A DNA stretch of 64,000 nucleotides. Source: Kappaphycus alvarezii (taxonomy: Eukaryota > Rhodophyta > Florideophyceae > Gigartinales > Solieriaceae). The number at the start of each line of letters is the position of its first letter. The stretch's first letter is position 1. The stretch lies in NCBI GenBank assembly GCA_002205965.3, contig NADL03000013.1:854301-918300 (forward strand). The letters are read 5' to 3'. The notes beneath the pieces were generated by a model. That model worked only from the letters and a program-made list of their open reading frames with translations, did not search any database and had not been told where the DNA came from. This document shows, in pieces, positions 1 through 10,459 of the stretch. The position numbers were made by a program, and so were the translations under genes.

Positions 1-136
1 GTTCGTCTGAGCAGCTTTCCTTCCCACATCATGAAGTTTTTAGCCATACGCTTGACGGAACGACGCTTCTCTTCATCATCAACTCGGATCTTTAAACCTT
101 GCAAATGACGCGCGACGTCGAGGAGGAAAGGCTCGA

Positions 137-583
137 TTATGGGATTCTCTTCGTAGCGGCAGAATCCAGCGCCGCAACTAAGTCTCCTTCATCAAGTCCA
201 GAAGCAGGAGACGGACCGGCAGGTACCACACGCGAGAGGAAATCAGCTGCTCCGTTTCCCGTACCTGGCCTGTATTCTACCTCGAATTCATACTCCGCAA
301 GGAAGTCCATCCATCGCGCCAGCCTTCCGTGAATGTTTTTCTTGAAGGCATAACGAAGGGCTTGATGGTCGGTAATGAGCTTGAAGGGCTCCGTCGATAA
401 CAGATACACTCTGAATTTCCTTAAAGCGAAAATAACGGCGAGGGCCTCCCTCTCGCAGGCGGAATAGTTACGCTCTGCTGAGTTCATCGTCCGGCTTGCG
501 TACTGCACGGGATGAATCTTGCCATCTTCCTTTTTCTGGGCCAGGACTGCCCCAACGGCGACATTAGAAGCGTCGGTTTCCAC
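137..583 (-). pseudogene. Ty3 family 1 copy A: RNase H domain
   Basis: This 148-codon open stretch is the RNase H domain that degrades the RNA strand of the RNA-DNA hybrid during reverse transcription. The four acidic residues expected of the fold are visible in order: METDAS near the start, the Glu of YSACEREALAV, the Asp of LITDHQALR, and the Asp of GAADFLSR. HGRLARWMDFLAEYEFEVEYRPG is the usual tether segment that ends this domain in gypsy elements. It follows the RT domain (662-1440) in a different frame, so at least one indel separates them. Beyond it, positions 1-136 hold only spacer before the integrase, which is off-window. Confidence 0.88.
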
Positions 584-661
584 GATGAAGGGGGACTCGA
601 AGTCCGGAAGGCTAGCACCGGCGGAGAAGTAAGCTTCTCTTTCAGGTTTCGAAGGCGGCAG

Positions 662-1440
662 TCATCTCCTCAGTCCATTCGAACTTCCTATTGCCCGAAG
701 TTGCTGCGTGAAGGGCAGAGGATATTCCGGCAAAGTCCTTGATGAAGCGACGATAATACCCGGCGAGGCCAAGAAAGCTACGCAACTCCGTTGAGTTGGT
801 AGGAACGGGGGCCCTTTTGATGGCACAATCTTCTCGTCATCGACGCGGACTCCACGCTTGTCTACGAAGTGACCAAGCAGCTTTACGCTTGCATAGCAAA
901 CGCGCATTTTGTAATCTTAAGTTTTAAGTCCTGCGTCCCCGACTGCCTTGAAAACGACAGCCAAATGATCAATATGCTCCTCCATAGAGTTGGAGAAGAT
1001 CACGACATCATCAAGATAGACACGGGCGAAGGGAATGTCCTTCAGTACGTAATCCATCATGCGCTGAATGTGGAAGGCGCGTTCATTAGACCAAATGGCA
1101 TCACCTCGAACTTGAAGGTACCAAAACGGCTGACGAACGTAGTCATCTCCTTACACTCTTCGGCCATGCGGATTTGCCAGTACCCCGCAAACAAATCAAG
1201 GGTGAATATAGAGCTACCCTTTAGGTCGTCGAAGATCTCTTCTGTCTTAGGTAGTGGCCAACGATCCGCCTTCATCTTGCGGTTCAGAGTGCGATAATCC
1301 ACGCAGAAACGAGGCCTACCGTCCTTTTTCGTCACGATAACCACTGGGAACGACCACGCCGACGACGCTGGGGTGATGATCCCAGCATCTAACATGTTGT
1401 CGATTTCTCGACGGGCGATTTCGTTGTGTCGAGGCGACAT
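662..1440 (-). pseudogene. Ty3 family 1 copy A: reverse transcriptase domain
   Basis: The intact first part (1057-1440) shows the RT fingers and palm: VTKKDGRPRFCVDYRTLN, the catalytic-Asp block SIFTLDLFAGYWQIRM, and FEVMPFGLMNAPSTF. The YLDD catalytic box (FARVYLDDVVIFSN) follows in another frame at about 995-1030. The thumb segment (KLLGHFVDKRGVRVDDEKIV) lies at 800-907, again shifted and preceded by an in-frame stop. The domain copies element RNA into DNA. All catalytic aspartates can be read, but at least two indels and one stop break the frame, so I call it a pseudogene or a poorly assembled copy. Confidence 0.88.
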
Positions 1441-1790
1441 TCGGCGAGCCCTGTGATAGATCGGGTAGGGTCCTTCATTTCAAAGGAATGCTTCGTCGGC
1501 ACGGCTGCAGGACGTAGCTCGTCTATAGTCCAGGCGACGATTCCCGTGTCGCGAAGCAACCATTTATCTCACCTTGCGTTTCTTCTTTCAAATGAGCAAG
1601 TCGAGCTCTCAGAGCATCCCGCATTTTCTCCTTCTCTTCTTCTTCGTCGGTGTGCTTTCTTCACTGATGGGACCTTCGCTCGATCCGGTAAAATTGTCCT
1701 CGCGGATGGCTAGGACCAGCTCTTCTTCCGAAGAGTCCGAGGACTCCGGACCGGCGTTCGAATCAGAAGTAAAATCTTCACTGGGAGTCC

Positions 1791-2293
1791 CTATCTCTCG
1801 CCCTCGACCAGTTTCTTCTCGGTAGACTTAGTATCAGGCTCGAGCGGGAGCACAACTTCTTCGGAACCAATGGTTAAACGGACGCTCTGTGCCCCGAAAT
1901 CCATATTCGCACGCATAGCTGTGAGCGTAGGGAGGCCTATTATTAGGTCGAAAGGAGACTTCTCGATGACAAGGAAGTCTAGTTTCACGGCTTGGTCCCC
2001 AAAGGTCGTCGGGACCTTGACCAGCGAACCTACACAGGAAGAGCTGTCACCATTCGCAACAGTTATCCTTTTAGACGTGTAGTTCGGTGAAGGTAAAGAC
2101 GTCTAGACAAATCAGCTGACATGACGTCCGGTACGGCTCCGGAGTCTAGTAGAGCCCAGACCTCGGTTCCGTAAACTTTGAGTTGAACCAACCGTAATAA
2201 ACGAGGACCCGAATTCGAAACGACTGCAACGTGAAATAGACTGTTTTCCCAACAAACGGCGCATGACTTTGGTAGCTCCTTCAGCATCTCCAC
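1791..2293 (-). pseudogene. Ty3 family 1 copy A: retropepsin-like aspartic protease
   Basis: This is an aspartic protease that would cleave the Gag-Pol polyprotein. The active-site triad is in ALLDSGAVPDVMS (catalytic Asp codon near 2146), a DSG variant of the D[ST]G motif. The conserved hydrophobic-hydrophobic-Gly block of the second half, FDLIIGLPTLTAM, appears in the adjoining open stretch at 1791-1988. The two halves are in different frames, so one indel lies around 1990-2070. In copy B the same domain is open across both halves, which supports the assignment. Confidence 0.82.
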
Positions 2294-2299
2294 GGAGAA

Positions 2300-3545
2300 G
2301 CTGACCGAATGTCAAACCACAATTTGCGTTTGCAAGCTCGGAAACAACGTCGTATTTCCCTACGTATTCCTGCAGCTTATTCGAATTCTTCTTCCCGCGG
2401 TTCGATTTCTTCGCCTTCTTCTTACGGCTAATGATTCGAAATTCTTCCGGGGGTAGGGCTGGGCCCGGCTGCATACCGAGCGTGGGGACCAGTTACGAGG
2501 CGAGAGATCGGAATGCCTCCATGATTGTCCTGACGGGGCTGTTTGGGTAGTGCCTCTCCGTCGGCGTTTCTTTTCGCGACATTCACTCCTTCGTCTTGTG
2601 AGGAGTCGGTTTCGGACGAGTCTTCTCGGAGGACATTCACTCGGTCACTTCTTCCCCGTCTTCTTTCTTCTCGGCGGGGGCTTCTTCTCGAATCGCTGCC
2701 CTTCTTCCACCGGACCAGCACGTAGCATCTGAGTGACCCATCTTTCCACAAAGGGAACAGCGGGTGTTACGATGCGGGTTCTTCTCGCAATTCATTGCGT
2801 TATGGCCAAGCTCGTTGCAGTAAGAGCATTGGCGGACCTTATTATTTTTCCTAGGGGCTGACGATGGTCCAGCCCCGTCATCTCCCTTAGTCTTCTTCAG
2901 AAAAGAGTCAACTTCGAGAGGTCTTCGGCTAGAGCGTCCACCTTTCTTCGATGTTCCTAGACCTAGAATCCGGGCGAACCAGCAACCTTGCCGGCGGAAC
3001 TTCAGCGGTGCGGCTAGAAGGCTAGCAAACGCCACACGATTAGAGTGAAAGTCCTTCAGCGCCTTGACGATTCCCGGATAATCTTGGGTCCCCGAAATGC
3101 CAAGAACTGCTGCAGCTCCTTGTGTCGACAGGCGGCAGTGCGAAGGAGTCCGAACCTGGCGATGTTGTCGAACCCCGCCTTCTCGTAGAGGCGTTCAATT
3201 TCCCTCAAAGAACCAAGAATGTCTTCTAGTTCAAGCCCAACTTCTAGAGCTTGGCGGATGACGTCCTCCGGGTCTTCGTCCTTCGCGAAATGCTCGAGAA
3301 ACTTCTGTTTAACCTCGGCGTAGTTTTTCGCTTCGGGACGAGCTCACCATTTGACGCAAACGTATCGTAATAGAAGTCGAACGCTGCGCCGTCTAGGTGT
3401 GCGAGGAGAGTAAGAGCTTTCTCCTCGTCAGGTTTGGATGCCATCGCGACATTCTCAAAGAAAAAGAGAATTTTCGCACGTCGCTCGTGCCGTCGAACAC
3501 GACCGCGCTGGCGCTGGGAGTATCGGCCCTGCGCAAGAGTACCAT
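2300..3545 (-). pseudogene. Ty3 family 1 copy A: gag with two CCHC zinc knuckles
   Basis: The start is placed at the ATG at 3545-3543 because copies B and C begin at the equivalent ATG (MV...). A capsid segment (LLAHLDGAAFDFYYDTF) matches copy B. A T-rich run near 3455 shifts the frame just after the first 30 codons. Two canonical CX2CX4HX4C zinc knuckles follow, CSYCNELGHNAMNC at about 2787-2828 and CSLCGKMGHSDATC at about 2718-2759, then a Lys/Arg/Glu-rich tail. Gag would package element RNA into particles. More shifts near 3330 and 2640 make it non-functional as written. Confidence 0.85.
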
Positions 3546-3660
3546 GATGGGAGTGGAAGAGGGATTTTTGAAGAAGACAGATAGAGGCGTAGGTTTAGGG
3601 TAGGGAGGGGTCGCTAGGTGACGCTACCTCCTGCAAGCTGCCCAGCAACTCGGGTGCTAC

Positions 3661-3667
3661 CTATATA
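3661..3667 (-). promoter_or_regulatory. TATA-like box upstream of copy A gag
   Basis: On the minus strand this reads TATATAG, about 115 bases before the gag ATG at 3545, inside a GC-richer leader with no coding signal. It is the likely U3 promoter element of the 5' LTR. The LTR ends themselves could not be fixed because the partner LTR is outside the window. Confidence 0.4.
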
Positions 3668-3700
3668 ACTGACACCCGAGCGGTCAGTGGCTGAGAGTGT

Positions 3701-3864
3701 GGAGAAACGACTCGTGCCAACCAGTAGTCGTTATATTTCTTACCGTCTTCCAGCTGTTTCTTCGAAGTCGGATACCATACATTTCCTTTCTAATGGTATC
3801 CTATTGCTGGGCCTGCTCTATTACATTTAGAAGGCGCAAGCAACCGTAGGTATCTATTCACTGG
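3701..3864. other. Spacer between copy A leader and tandem repeat
   Basis: No coding signal is seen. It probably belongs to the outer part of the copy A 5' LTR, or to flanking DNA. Confidence 0.3.
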
Positions 3865-3865
3865 C

Positions 3866-4190
3866 TCGCAACAGTTGCTTTGAAGCAGTACAAAGTCGGA
3901 CCTATCCAATTCATGCACCACTGGGCCGGCCCTACCTATCGTAGACACACGACGCTCGATAGGCAACAGTCGTTGCCTATCCTACCGGCCCCGACTGTTG
4001 CTCCGAAGGCGAATCATATCTCGGACCTATTTAGTGTATACTACACTGGGACAGCTCTTTCTAACATAGATGCACGACTGCTGATAACCAACAGTCTTGT
4101 CCATCCTACCGGCCCCGACTGTTGCGCCAAAGGGCAAATCCATGACTCGGACCTATCCGCACTACGCATACTGGGCCAACCCTGGTTACA
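3866..4190. repeat. Tandem repeat, about 125 bp x 2.6 units, with a hairpin
   Basis: The anchor TCGGACCTAT recurs at 3896, 4021 and 4147, giving periods of 125 and 126 bases. Neighbouring words (GACTGTTGC..., CTACCGGCCCCGACTGTTG, CACTGGG/ACTGGGCC) recur at the same spacing. Unit 1 includes a perfect inverted repeat at 3958-3981, with 10-base arms GATAGGCAAC and GTTGCCTATC around AGTC. The hairpin is degenerate in the next unit. There is no coding signal. It may be a subtelomere-like or LTR-internal tandem array. Confidence 0.85.
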
Positions 4191-4780
4191 CATATTTTTC
4201 TGCAATACCCGATTGCATATTCGGTAGTCATAGCTTGAATAAGCTTTTATGGAAGGGATGTTTACATATTAGTATTTAAGATAGCTATCTCTGCTAGACT
4301 AGCCATCCTCTCTCAATCAACCAATCAATCAACTCATCAACCAAACCTCAACTAATCAGCAAATCAACAAGTGTCAGACGTAAATACGTTCTACCAACAG
4401 AGAGTAGTCGGTACAGTAGTGTACTTACTGTACACTTACTGTACACTACTGTACTTGACAATAAGAAATAATTAAAAACTACGAGGTAAAAGATAGAAAG
4501 TACAGTACGTTACCTACAATATCGTCATAGATAGTACTAGAAACGCATAAAAATCACCTTCCAGCCACTGTCATCACAAGAACCATTCCGGAAATGAAAC
4601 CGACCATTCTTCCGAAACAATAAGTCACTCAACAGTTTCCCTTTTCGACTGGAGGCCTCGAGACTCAACCCTGAATTCATCACCCCATGTGACCATTACC
4701 GCGAGGGCCAAATCGGCGACCTAACTAGATTTGCACGGTGTTTAAACACTGTCCTTTCTGAAATGCAGCGGAAGCAGTGC
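4191..4780. other. Noncoding spacer with CAAT/CAAC run and TACTGTAC palindromes
   Basis: No gene is seen. It holds a low-complexity run of CAAT/CAAC words (about 4312-4372) and a cluster of GTACAGTA/TACTGTAC palindromic words at 4411-4457, with more at 4500-4510. The side next to 4781 is the 3' flank of the methyltransferase gene. No clear AATAAA signal was found on its strand. Confidence 0.6.
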
Positions 4781-5824
4781 CTACCTCTTTCGTGCAACCA
4801 ACAGCACAGTGGAATTTGTTGAGGGCAATGTGGGGTATTTGTCAGCTTGAATATACTCCAGCTTCTCAATGACAAATCCAGCTCTCCTTGCATACAGCCC
4901 CATCTCCCTGGTACTTAAGAAGTAGAACCATCCAGGCATTTGATTGGACCATTCGTACTCATCAGACCCAAGTACAAGTCCAGGTGCTCCAGTTAGCACC
5001 TGATCATCACCTGCATCCTCTATAAAAGCCAACGTTTCGCTTACCGTTCGCTCCGCCCAGACTTTGAATCCTATCATCTCAACCGCATCCCTAAGCATCG
5101 TCACTCCGATCGTCGTCGCCACAAATAGTCCCCCTACCTCGAGCCATCCAAAGATGTCATCAAAGACGTCTTGAACTACCTCCGGTCTCATGAAATGAAT
5201 CACCTCGGATAGTAAAACACCGGAAACACTACCCTTCTCCAAAATTTCTTTGCACGGCAAGCGCCCGAGCCGAGTTCCAATCAGACGGCCAGCAGCCTTG
5301 CCGTCCTGTTGATCCGCTCTCTCTCGTAAGACTTTTAAGTGTGTCTCATCACAGTCAACCGCAATCACATCTCGTCCATGGTGCAGAGCATGGAGTGTAT
5401 GGACACCGTACGCGGAACCTAAATCAAGTAGTGGTTTGGGAGAGGCAGGTAAGCTTGAAACCCAGTAATCGAAAGAAATGCCGATTTTATGAAACATAAA
5501 GCCCATTCGATTGTTGGTCTTCTCCAAGTCAGGCATTGAACTTTCCTCTCCTTCAGAACTGGCAGCGATGGAAACAGACATCATGTTCCTGATTCTTTGT
5601 TGACTGACCGCGAGATAGGCATAGTGGTTGGAATAGGCTCTCAAAAGAAAAGACCATCCCTTTGTAAATCGTTTTGGCAGCCGTACAAGGAAAATTTTAG
5701 GAAGCAGTTTGAGGATTTCTTTCCTTCCAATCAGAGTACTAGGACCAGCGGAATTCGCATTATGTAACTGTGTTGAAGATAGCGGGCATTCCGCCGCCAC
5801 AAGATATTCTACAAGCCGAAGCAT
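4781..5824 (-). CDS. Class I SAM-dependent methyltransferase
   Basis: This 347-residue intact ORF is the only convincing non-transposon gene in the window. It has a Rossmann-type AdoMet-binding core: motif I LDLGSAYG (residues 133-140), the acidic residue that grips the ribose after beta-2 (AVDCDETH, about 155-162), motif IV-like SGVLLSEVIHFM (201-212), and a beta-5 segment GGLFVATT (231-238). Residues 1-120 are outside the core and unrecognised. The C-terminal third (MPGWFYFLST, then ARRAGFVIEKLEY) resembles the layout of a soluble methyltransferase family I associate mainly with bacteria such as Legionella; this is from memory, not a search. The methyl acceptor is unknown. There are no introns, signal peptide or membrane segment. 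Met at 5824 is the first in-frame start; Mets at residues 81-82 and 108 are alternatives that still include the core. Confidence 0.85.
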   Translation of the reverse strand: MLRLVEYLVAAECPLSSTQLHNANSAGPSTLIGRKEILKLLPKIFLVRLPKRFTKGWSFLLRAYSNHYAYLAVSQQRIRNMMSVSIAASSEGEESSMPDLEKTNNRMGFMFHKIGISFDYWVSSLPASPKPLLDLGSAYGVHTLHALHHGRDVIAVDCDETHLKVLRERADQQDGKAAGRLIGTRLGRLPCKEILEKGSVSGVLLSEVIHFMRPEVVQDVFDDIFGWLEVGGLFVATTIGVTMLRDAVEMIGFKVWAERTVSETLAFIEDAGDDQVLTGAPGLVLGSDEYEWSNQMPGWFYFLSTREMGLYARRAGFVIEKLEYIQADKYPTLPSTNSTVLLVARKR

Positions 5825-6180
5825 TGGCTTCGGAATACTGTACTGTGCATTTGAAATCAGTGTTTTCCGATCGACTTTGAAGAGGAGAATATTACGTTAT
5901 GGCAGGTTGGAATGTCTTTAATTGTTGACTGTCACCTCTCACCCCACCTCCGGCGCGGCCTGCTTGCTGACTGGGCTATCAGCTGCTTTCAAGTTGGTGG
6001 AACTGCTCCATTACACGTATTGTTTGTATACTTCAGAGACAATAAGTAAAAATGTCATCATTGTAGATCCTGCCACACGGTATGAATGCAAGTTCATAGG
6101 ACTCGCAATGTAACCGTGCACCGCTCTCAGCAAACCAACCACACCTCAACATCTCCCTGGCGCGATGCCCACTCAAGCCC
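5825..6180. other. Upstream region of the methyltransferase gene; no gene
   Basis: It holds the presumed minus-strand promoter of the methyltransferase. There is a TACTGTACTGTGC word at about 5838. No convincing TATA box or coding sequence was seen. Confidence 0.4.
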
Positions 6181-8030
6181 CTTAACCATGCTCGCCAAGG
6201 ACACTCGCTTTGCCGAGTTGATACGTTCCAAGGGTCCTCGGCATCACTTCATTGCCCTTCCACTCTCCGGCATCACTTCATTGCCCTTCCACTCTCCGGC
6301 ATCACTTCATTGCCCCTCCACTCTCCACCTTGGGGTCTGGCACCCCACTGTTCGGGACTTCGCCAACTGGGTTGCGACCGGCATTGCCGCACGGGCACCG
6401 TTCCGATTGCTGATGCGCGGCGAACATTGTTCGCCCGTCACGCGGCGGGACTCGTCCAGAATAAGGCCAGTTGTTTGTTGGAGGGGGTTTTGAGCAACAC
6501 TTCAGGCCGCAACTTGAAAGTGTGTATATTGCAGAACTTCCTTACTAGGAACATCGATGACTGCAACAGGGCACTGTCGCTGATTGACGGGATCGGGGAT
6601 GCACGGGTCCGGGTCCATCTACACCGAGTTTGTGCTTCTGCATGCAAGCTACGCCATGTTATCAAGCTAACGCCGCCCAGTGTGACACCCGCCATCGCAC
6701 AACCATTTGATACAGACCAGATGCGGTTTTACTCTCGGTCAAACCATGCACCGATGACGGACGCGGTGCGCCAACAAGTTACCCTACCTCTCCGCTATGG
6801 CGGTCACGGATTCACGCCCCTAGCCACGCTGAATGTTGCTGCATACGCAGCTGGCCTTATAGATTCTGCACAGGTGGAACACCAACATGACACTGGTGCT
6901 GCTGACTCCCGTTTACTCACGTACGCGGAAGCGGATCGACATCTATTCACATTTTTCCAACGCGTCCACCCGTCATTCTCCACACACCATGGAGACCTCC
7001 CAGACGCACTTACAGCGGCTACCCTCGCGTCCAAGCCTGATACTACAACCAATATCTTATATCAGGCCTGGTGCGAGTCGTCCGCTAAATACTTTTGGAA
7101 AGATGATTATTGGTCACGATTCCCGAACCCCTCGTCGCGCTCAGAACCCGAGATTCATCAACGCATCCGCCATAACGCTTTTTTGGATACACCTGCTGCG
7201 GCATTCTTCACTGCTCATCCGTCTGTGGTCACCCACACATATGACGATGTGTGGTCGGTGATGCTGCATCGCAACTCGGGAGTTCCCGTCTTCGACGAAA
7301 CTGCCCCGCTCCTTTGCTCGGAATGCAAGACGCCTATGGACCACCTCGGCGAACATGCCGCTGACCTGTGTAACAAAGGTCTCGGTAGGCAGAACCGCCA
7401 CGAAAGTCGCAAGAGTGCTCGGCGAAGATCTGTTCAAAGCCGCTGGAGCTGGGTTCCACTACGAAGTCCCGTATTTACTTCCCGGACTGGGCGCCAGACC
7501 TGCCGACATTCTCGTCCACCCCGACTACCTCTCCGGCAAACCCTACGCCCCCTCTCCCGGTTGCGTATGACATCAAAGTCTCCTCACCTTTCCAACAGTG
7601 CTTCCTATCCAAGGGAGCCCGGGAAGCGCGCGCTGCCGCCAATGCGGCGGAACGACGGAAACTGAGGGACTTTGCGACCAATCTCGCCGCCATTCCTGGC
7701 CATGCTTCACCTGGACGCTCGCAACTCGGCTGGCAGTTTGTCCCGCTAGCCTTTGATTCCCTGGGATGGCCGCCGGAGACCACATGCAAGGTGGTAGACG
7801 AGTATGCGGCTGCCATTGCGGGCCGTGTCGGAAGCTCCAAGGCGAAGGTGTCCCATCGGCTTTCTCAAACCGACCATATCTGTTACACAATACATCACCT
7901 CATATTTTTCCCGCTTAATCAAAAGCTCAGCTATGCCATTTGGTCCACGTGTGCAGCTTCAGCGATTGGTAGTAGCCACGACATGCAGATGATGGCCTCC
8001 CCCTCCAAGGCTAGTCAATTTTGATGGCCC
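6180..8030 (+). pseudogene. LINE-type retrotransposon copy 1: 3' half of ORF with CCHC and restriction-like endonuclease
   Basis: This is the C-terminal half of a non-LTR retrotransposon polyprotein. It shows an RT-thumb-like region (LRHVIKLTPPSVTPAIAQPFD, then VRQQVTLPLRYGGHGFTPLA). Next is a zinc-binding segment (CSECKTPMDHLGEHAADLC, about 7316-7370). A restriction-like endonuclease follows in a shifted frame (RPADILVHPD..., then YDIKVSSPF at about 7567-7593), the PD-(D/E)XK type that nicks target DNA. The main open stretch (6310-7665) loses frame near 7380; the endonuclease continues in another frame to about 8022. The 5' half with the RT core is missing, as expected of a 5'-truncated insertion. 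Copies 2 and 3 (16.49-17.7 kb and 25.1-26.1 kb) align along the same segment. Confidence 0.8.
6242..6328 (+). repeat. 29-bp minisatellite, three units
   Basis: The unit CATCACTTCATTGCCCTTCC plus 9 more bases starts at 6242, 6271 and 6300, with one or two differences in the last unit. Because 29 is not a multiple of 3, each unit changes reading frame, which disrupts any LINE coding sequence running through here. Confidence 0.9.
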
Positions 8031-8084
8031 TGCACGTCGCACTTCCCTGTAGTCTATTGATAAAGCATAAAAAATTCACCTTGC

Positions 8085-8336
8085 TGGTGATGTAGTGGAT
8101 GTATGTGTGGGCTGTGCGAGCTCGCCTGGGGAGACACTGTACTGTACTGTATCTCCCCAGTTGATTAGGGTTAGGCACTGTATACCCACCACCCAGTACA
8201 GTACAGTACAGTACAGTATGCAGTATATACTGTACAGTACACTGTACTGTGCTGAGGGTACATAGAAAAAGGGGGACAATAGGTTACGCTTGGCCTAGGT
8301 AGGACAGGGAAAATAAAGGACATTTTCAAGCATTTC
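8085..8336 (+). repeat. Leader/LTR remnant of Ty3 copy B, rich in TACTGTA palindromes
   Basis: This noncoding stretch directly precedes copy B gag. It contains long runs of ACTGT/ACAGT words (8134-8258), including the perfect palindrome CAGTATATACTG at 8221-8232. The same order of words (ACTGTATCTCCC, GGTACTGTATACCC, then GCTTGGCCTAGG just before gag) appears on the minus strand ahead of copy C gag at 22.62-22.80 kb. That shows the segment belongs to the element's 5' leader or LTR and is not random flank. No tRNA primer site could be fixed. Confidence 0.7.
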
Positions 8337-9200
8337 ATGGTACCGCATCCAAGGTTCGACAACGCATTGACAGACTCCAACGCCCCTCACCTCTTCTTTG
8401 ATGGACCACCTCCTTCCGACACTGCCCGTTTCCTTTTCGCGTTCGAAAACGTCGTCAGGCGCGGAAAGACGGACATCGAGAAGGCCCTCCAGATTATGTA
8501 CCATCTGGAGGGGGCAGCTTTCGACTTCTACTATGAGTCGATTGCACAGGATTGTTCCGTCACTGAAGACGCTGAGAAGTACGATATCGTCATGAAGAAG
8601 CTCCTCGCCGAGTTCGCGAAGAAGGCGAAGCCGGAGGAGGAGGTTTACGAAGCCATTGCCGCGGACTGGACGCTGGAGACATACGAGGATCTCTGGCACG
8701 AGTGGATGCCATCTAAAAGACGGTAGGATTCAAAGAGACGGCTTCCTTCGGTTTAATTCGGAAGGTGGTAGCGAGACAACCGGAGTTGGCTCAGTTCGTC
8801 ATGCATCGAGCGTTTTGAGACTACAAGGAACTTAAGAAGGCAATTGAATACTTTCAGGTAGGAAAGAAGGCATTATTAGCCTACAAAAAGACGACTAGAG
8901 CGCCTTTGGGAGCTCTGGGAGGATCATGCGGAGGATTGACGTGCACGCTCTCAAGCCGCATCAGATGGAGGACAAGATTGACCAGCTAGCGAGGCAGATT
9001 GCGGAGTTGCCTCTCTTTGTAAAGGAGAAGTTTGAGAAGGAAGGACACGCCGCTATGGTTGATGACGACTTAAGTTTCAGTTGCTGTGGGCAAAGGGGTC
9101 ATCGTGCCTCGAAGTGCCCACGGAACCCAGGCAGGCACACTCAGTGCTCTTTCTGTGGGATTAGATGTCACTCAGAGGCAACATACTGGTATAAGTGACA
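8337..9200 (+). pseudogene. Ty3 family 1 copy B: gag
   Basis: The ORF starts MVPHPRFDNALTDSNAP, nearly the same as copy C (MVPHPRLDDTMTDSNAP), which fixes the family start codon. The capsid block YHLEGAAFDFYYES matches copy A. The frame is lost near 8726 and recovered at 8926 in a segment ending in two damaged zinc knuckles. The first (CCGQRGHRASKC) lacks the proper CX2C spacing. In the second (CSFCGIRCHSEATY) the last Cys is Tyr. Copy A has both knuckles intact at the same place. Confidence 0.85.
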
Positions 9201-9390
9201 GTAAGATGGAATTGATCGTGTAGAAATTGTCGGAGCAAGCTTGGAGTCGAAGGAAGAACTTAAAATGAGGGGAAAGAATGACGACGAGCCCGTAGCAGTG
9301 TTCCGGAAGTGTCGCAGGGGCGAGGTGGTTGCCGCGGCAAAGAGGAACGCCAACGGCCAAGACTTTCTCAAATGACGCAGGAACAATGTC

Positions 9391-10050
9391 ATGGACATCG
9401 AAGCGTTGATAAATAAGGCCCTCTCGTTCGCCCGCCGATGGTCATGTCGGAATCAAAGAAGAAGAAAAATAACATGGATGATCGAGAAGGCATTCAGAGC
9501 CCTCCAGGACCACGTAGAGTATATTATGGTCGCGGAACTGGCCTCGGCCACGTCGGGAATGAACTTGGGGAAGCTTCTGCGTGGGGAAGCGGATGAAGCA
9601 AGGAAGCAGTTGAAGCGTCTGTTTTCCAAGACTGTCACGGTGACTCAGGCGTCCATACCAAGTCACCCCGAATTCCTTCGTCGGTTGAAGGCCGTGGCTG
9701 TGAAGGTTTATGGAACGGAGACGCACGTCCTGTTGGACACGGGTGCAGTTCCAAACCTGATGTCCTTGGATTTTTGCGAGAGGTTGGCACTCGCTCCGAT
9801 TGCTACGGATCGTCAGGTCACCGTCGCCGATGGAACGGTGACTGAAGGTATTGGGTGTGTACAGAAAGTTCCAGTCTCCTTTGGAACCCTGGTGGCGCCT
9901 CTGGGCTTCTTGGGGGTACGGAACGCGTCATTTGACACTATTATTGGCATTCCTGCATTGGAATCCATGCAGACAAATTTGGGGTTACGGGCGGCAGCAG
10001 GTCACGCTCACAGTTGGGAGGAAGAAGGCACTTTTACCGCTACTTGGTGA
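9391..10050 (+). pseudogene. Ty3 family 1 copy B: aspartic protease region
   Basis: This 219-codon open stretch runs from the gag tail through the whole protease. The catalytic motif is VLLDTGAVPNLMS, and the second conserved block is FDTIIGIPALESM. It is the least damaged protease of the family here: copy A is split by a frameshift and copy C has lost the active-site glycine. The frame breaks just after the domain, before RT. Confidence 0.85.
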
Positions 10051-10459
10051 GCCCCCAGTGATTGACGGGATTCGTATTGATAGTGATGATTTCACATCAC
10101 CTGGAGAGTCTGATGGATAAGAGTTTCCTGCTTCGTCCTCATCAGAGTCTGCCGGCAGAGATGACAGGTCGGACACCGAGCATGAATGAGTGCTGGCGAT
10201 CTTAAAAAAAGAACCATGTGAGCCTGAACTACAGGGCCTGATGTTGGAGGGGGGGTCCACCGAGGAAGACGAGGAAGCGGATCACGCCGCGTTTCTCGTA
10301 TCGAAGGTGAAGCATCTCGAGGTGGATAACCAGAGAAAGTTGGTGAATGCGCTCATAGAGATGGACGTGATAGCTTGGGACATACATGATCTGGAGCCTG
10401 CTCTAGTGCTGGTGGTACATTCTTTCGAGGTGATGGATGGGACTCTGATACATTCCGAA

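Larger units (their letters stand above)
1..3700 (-). mobile_element. Ty3/gypsy retrotransposon, family 1, copy A (3' part outside window)
   Basis: Read on the minus strand, this stretch carries gag, two zinc knuckles, aspartic protease, reverse transcriptase and RNase H in the order normal for Ty3/gypsy elements (RT-RNase H before integrase). The integrase and 3' LTR must lie to the left of the window. The same proteins, at clear amino-acid similarity, recur in copies B (8.1-12.95 kb, plus), C (18.16-22.76 kb, minus) and fragment D (47.5-48.75 kb, minus). Copy A is the best preserved for gag zinc fingers and RNase H, but it has several frameshifts, so it is unlikely to be autonomous as written. 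The upstream limit of about 3.7 kb is set by a TATA-like box and is approximate. Confidence 0.9.

Noticed and set aside
6242..6328. Three 29-bp repeats as a CRISPR array
   Set aside because: The units are directly adjacent with no spacers, and the DNA is eukaryotic with LINE coding around them.
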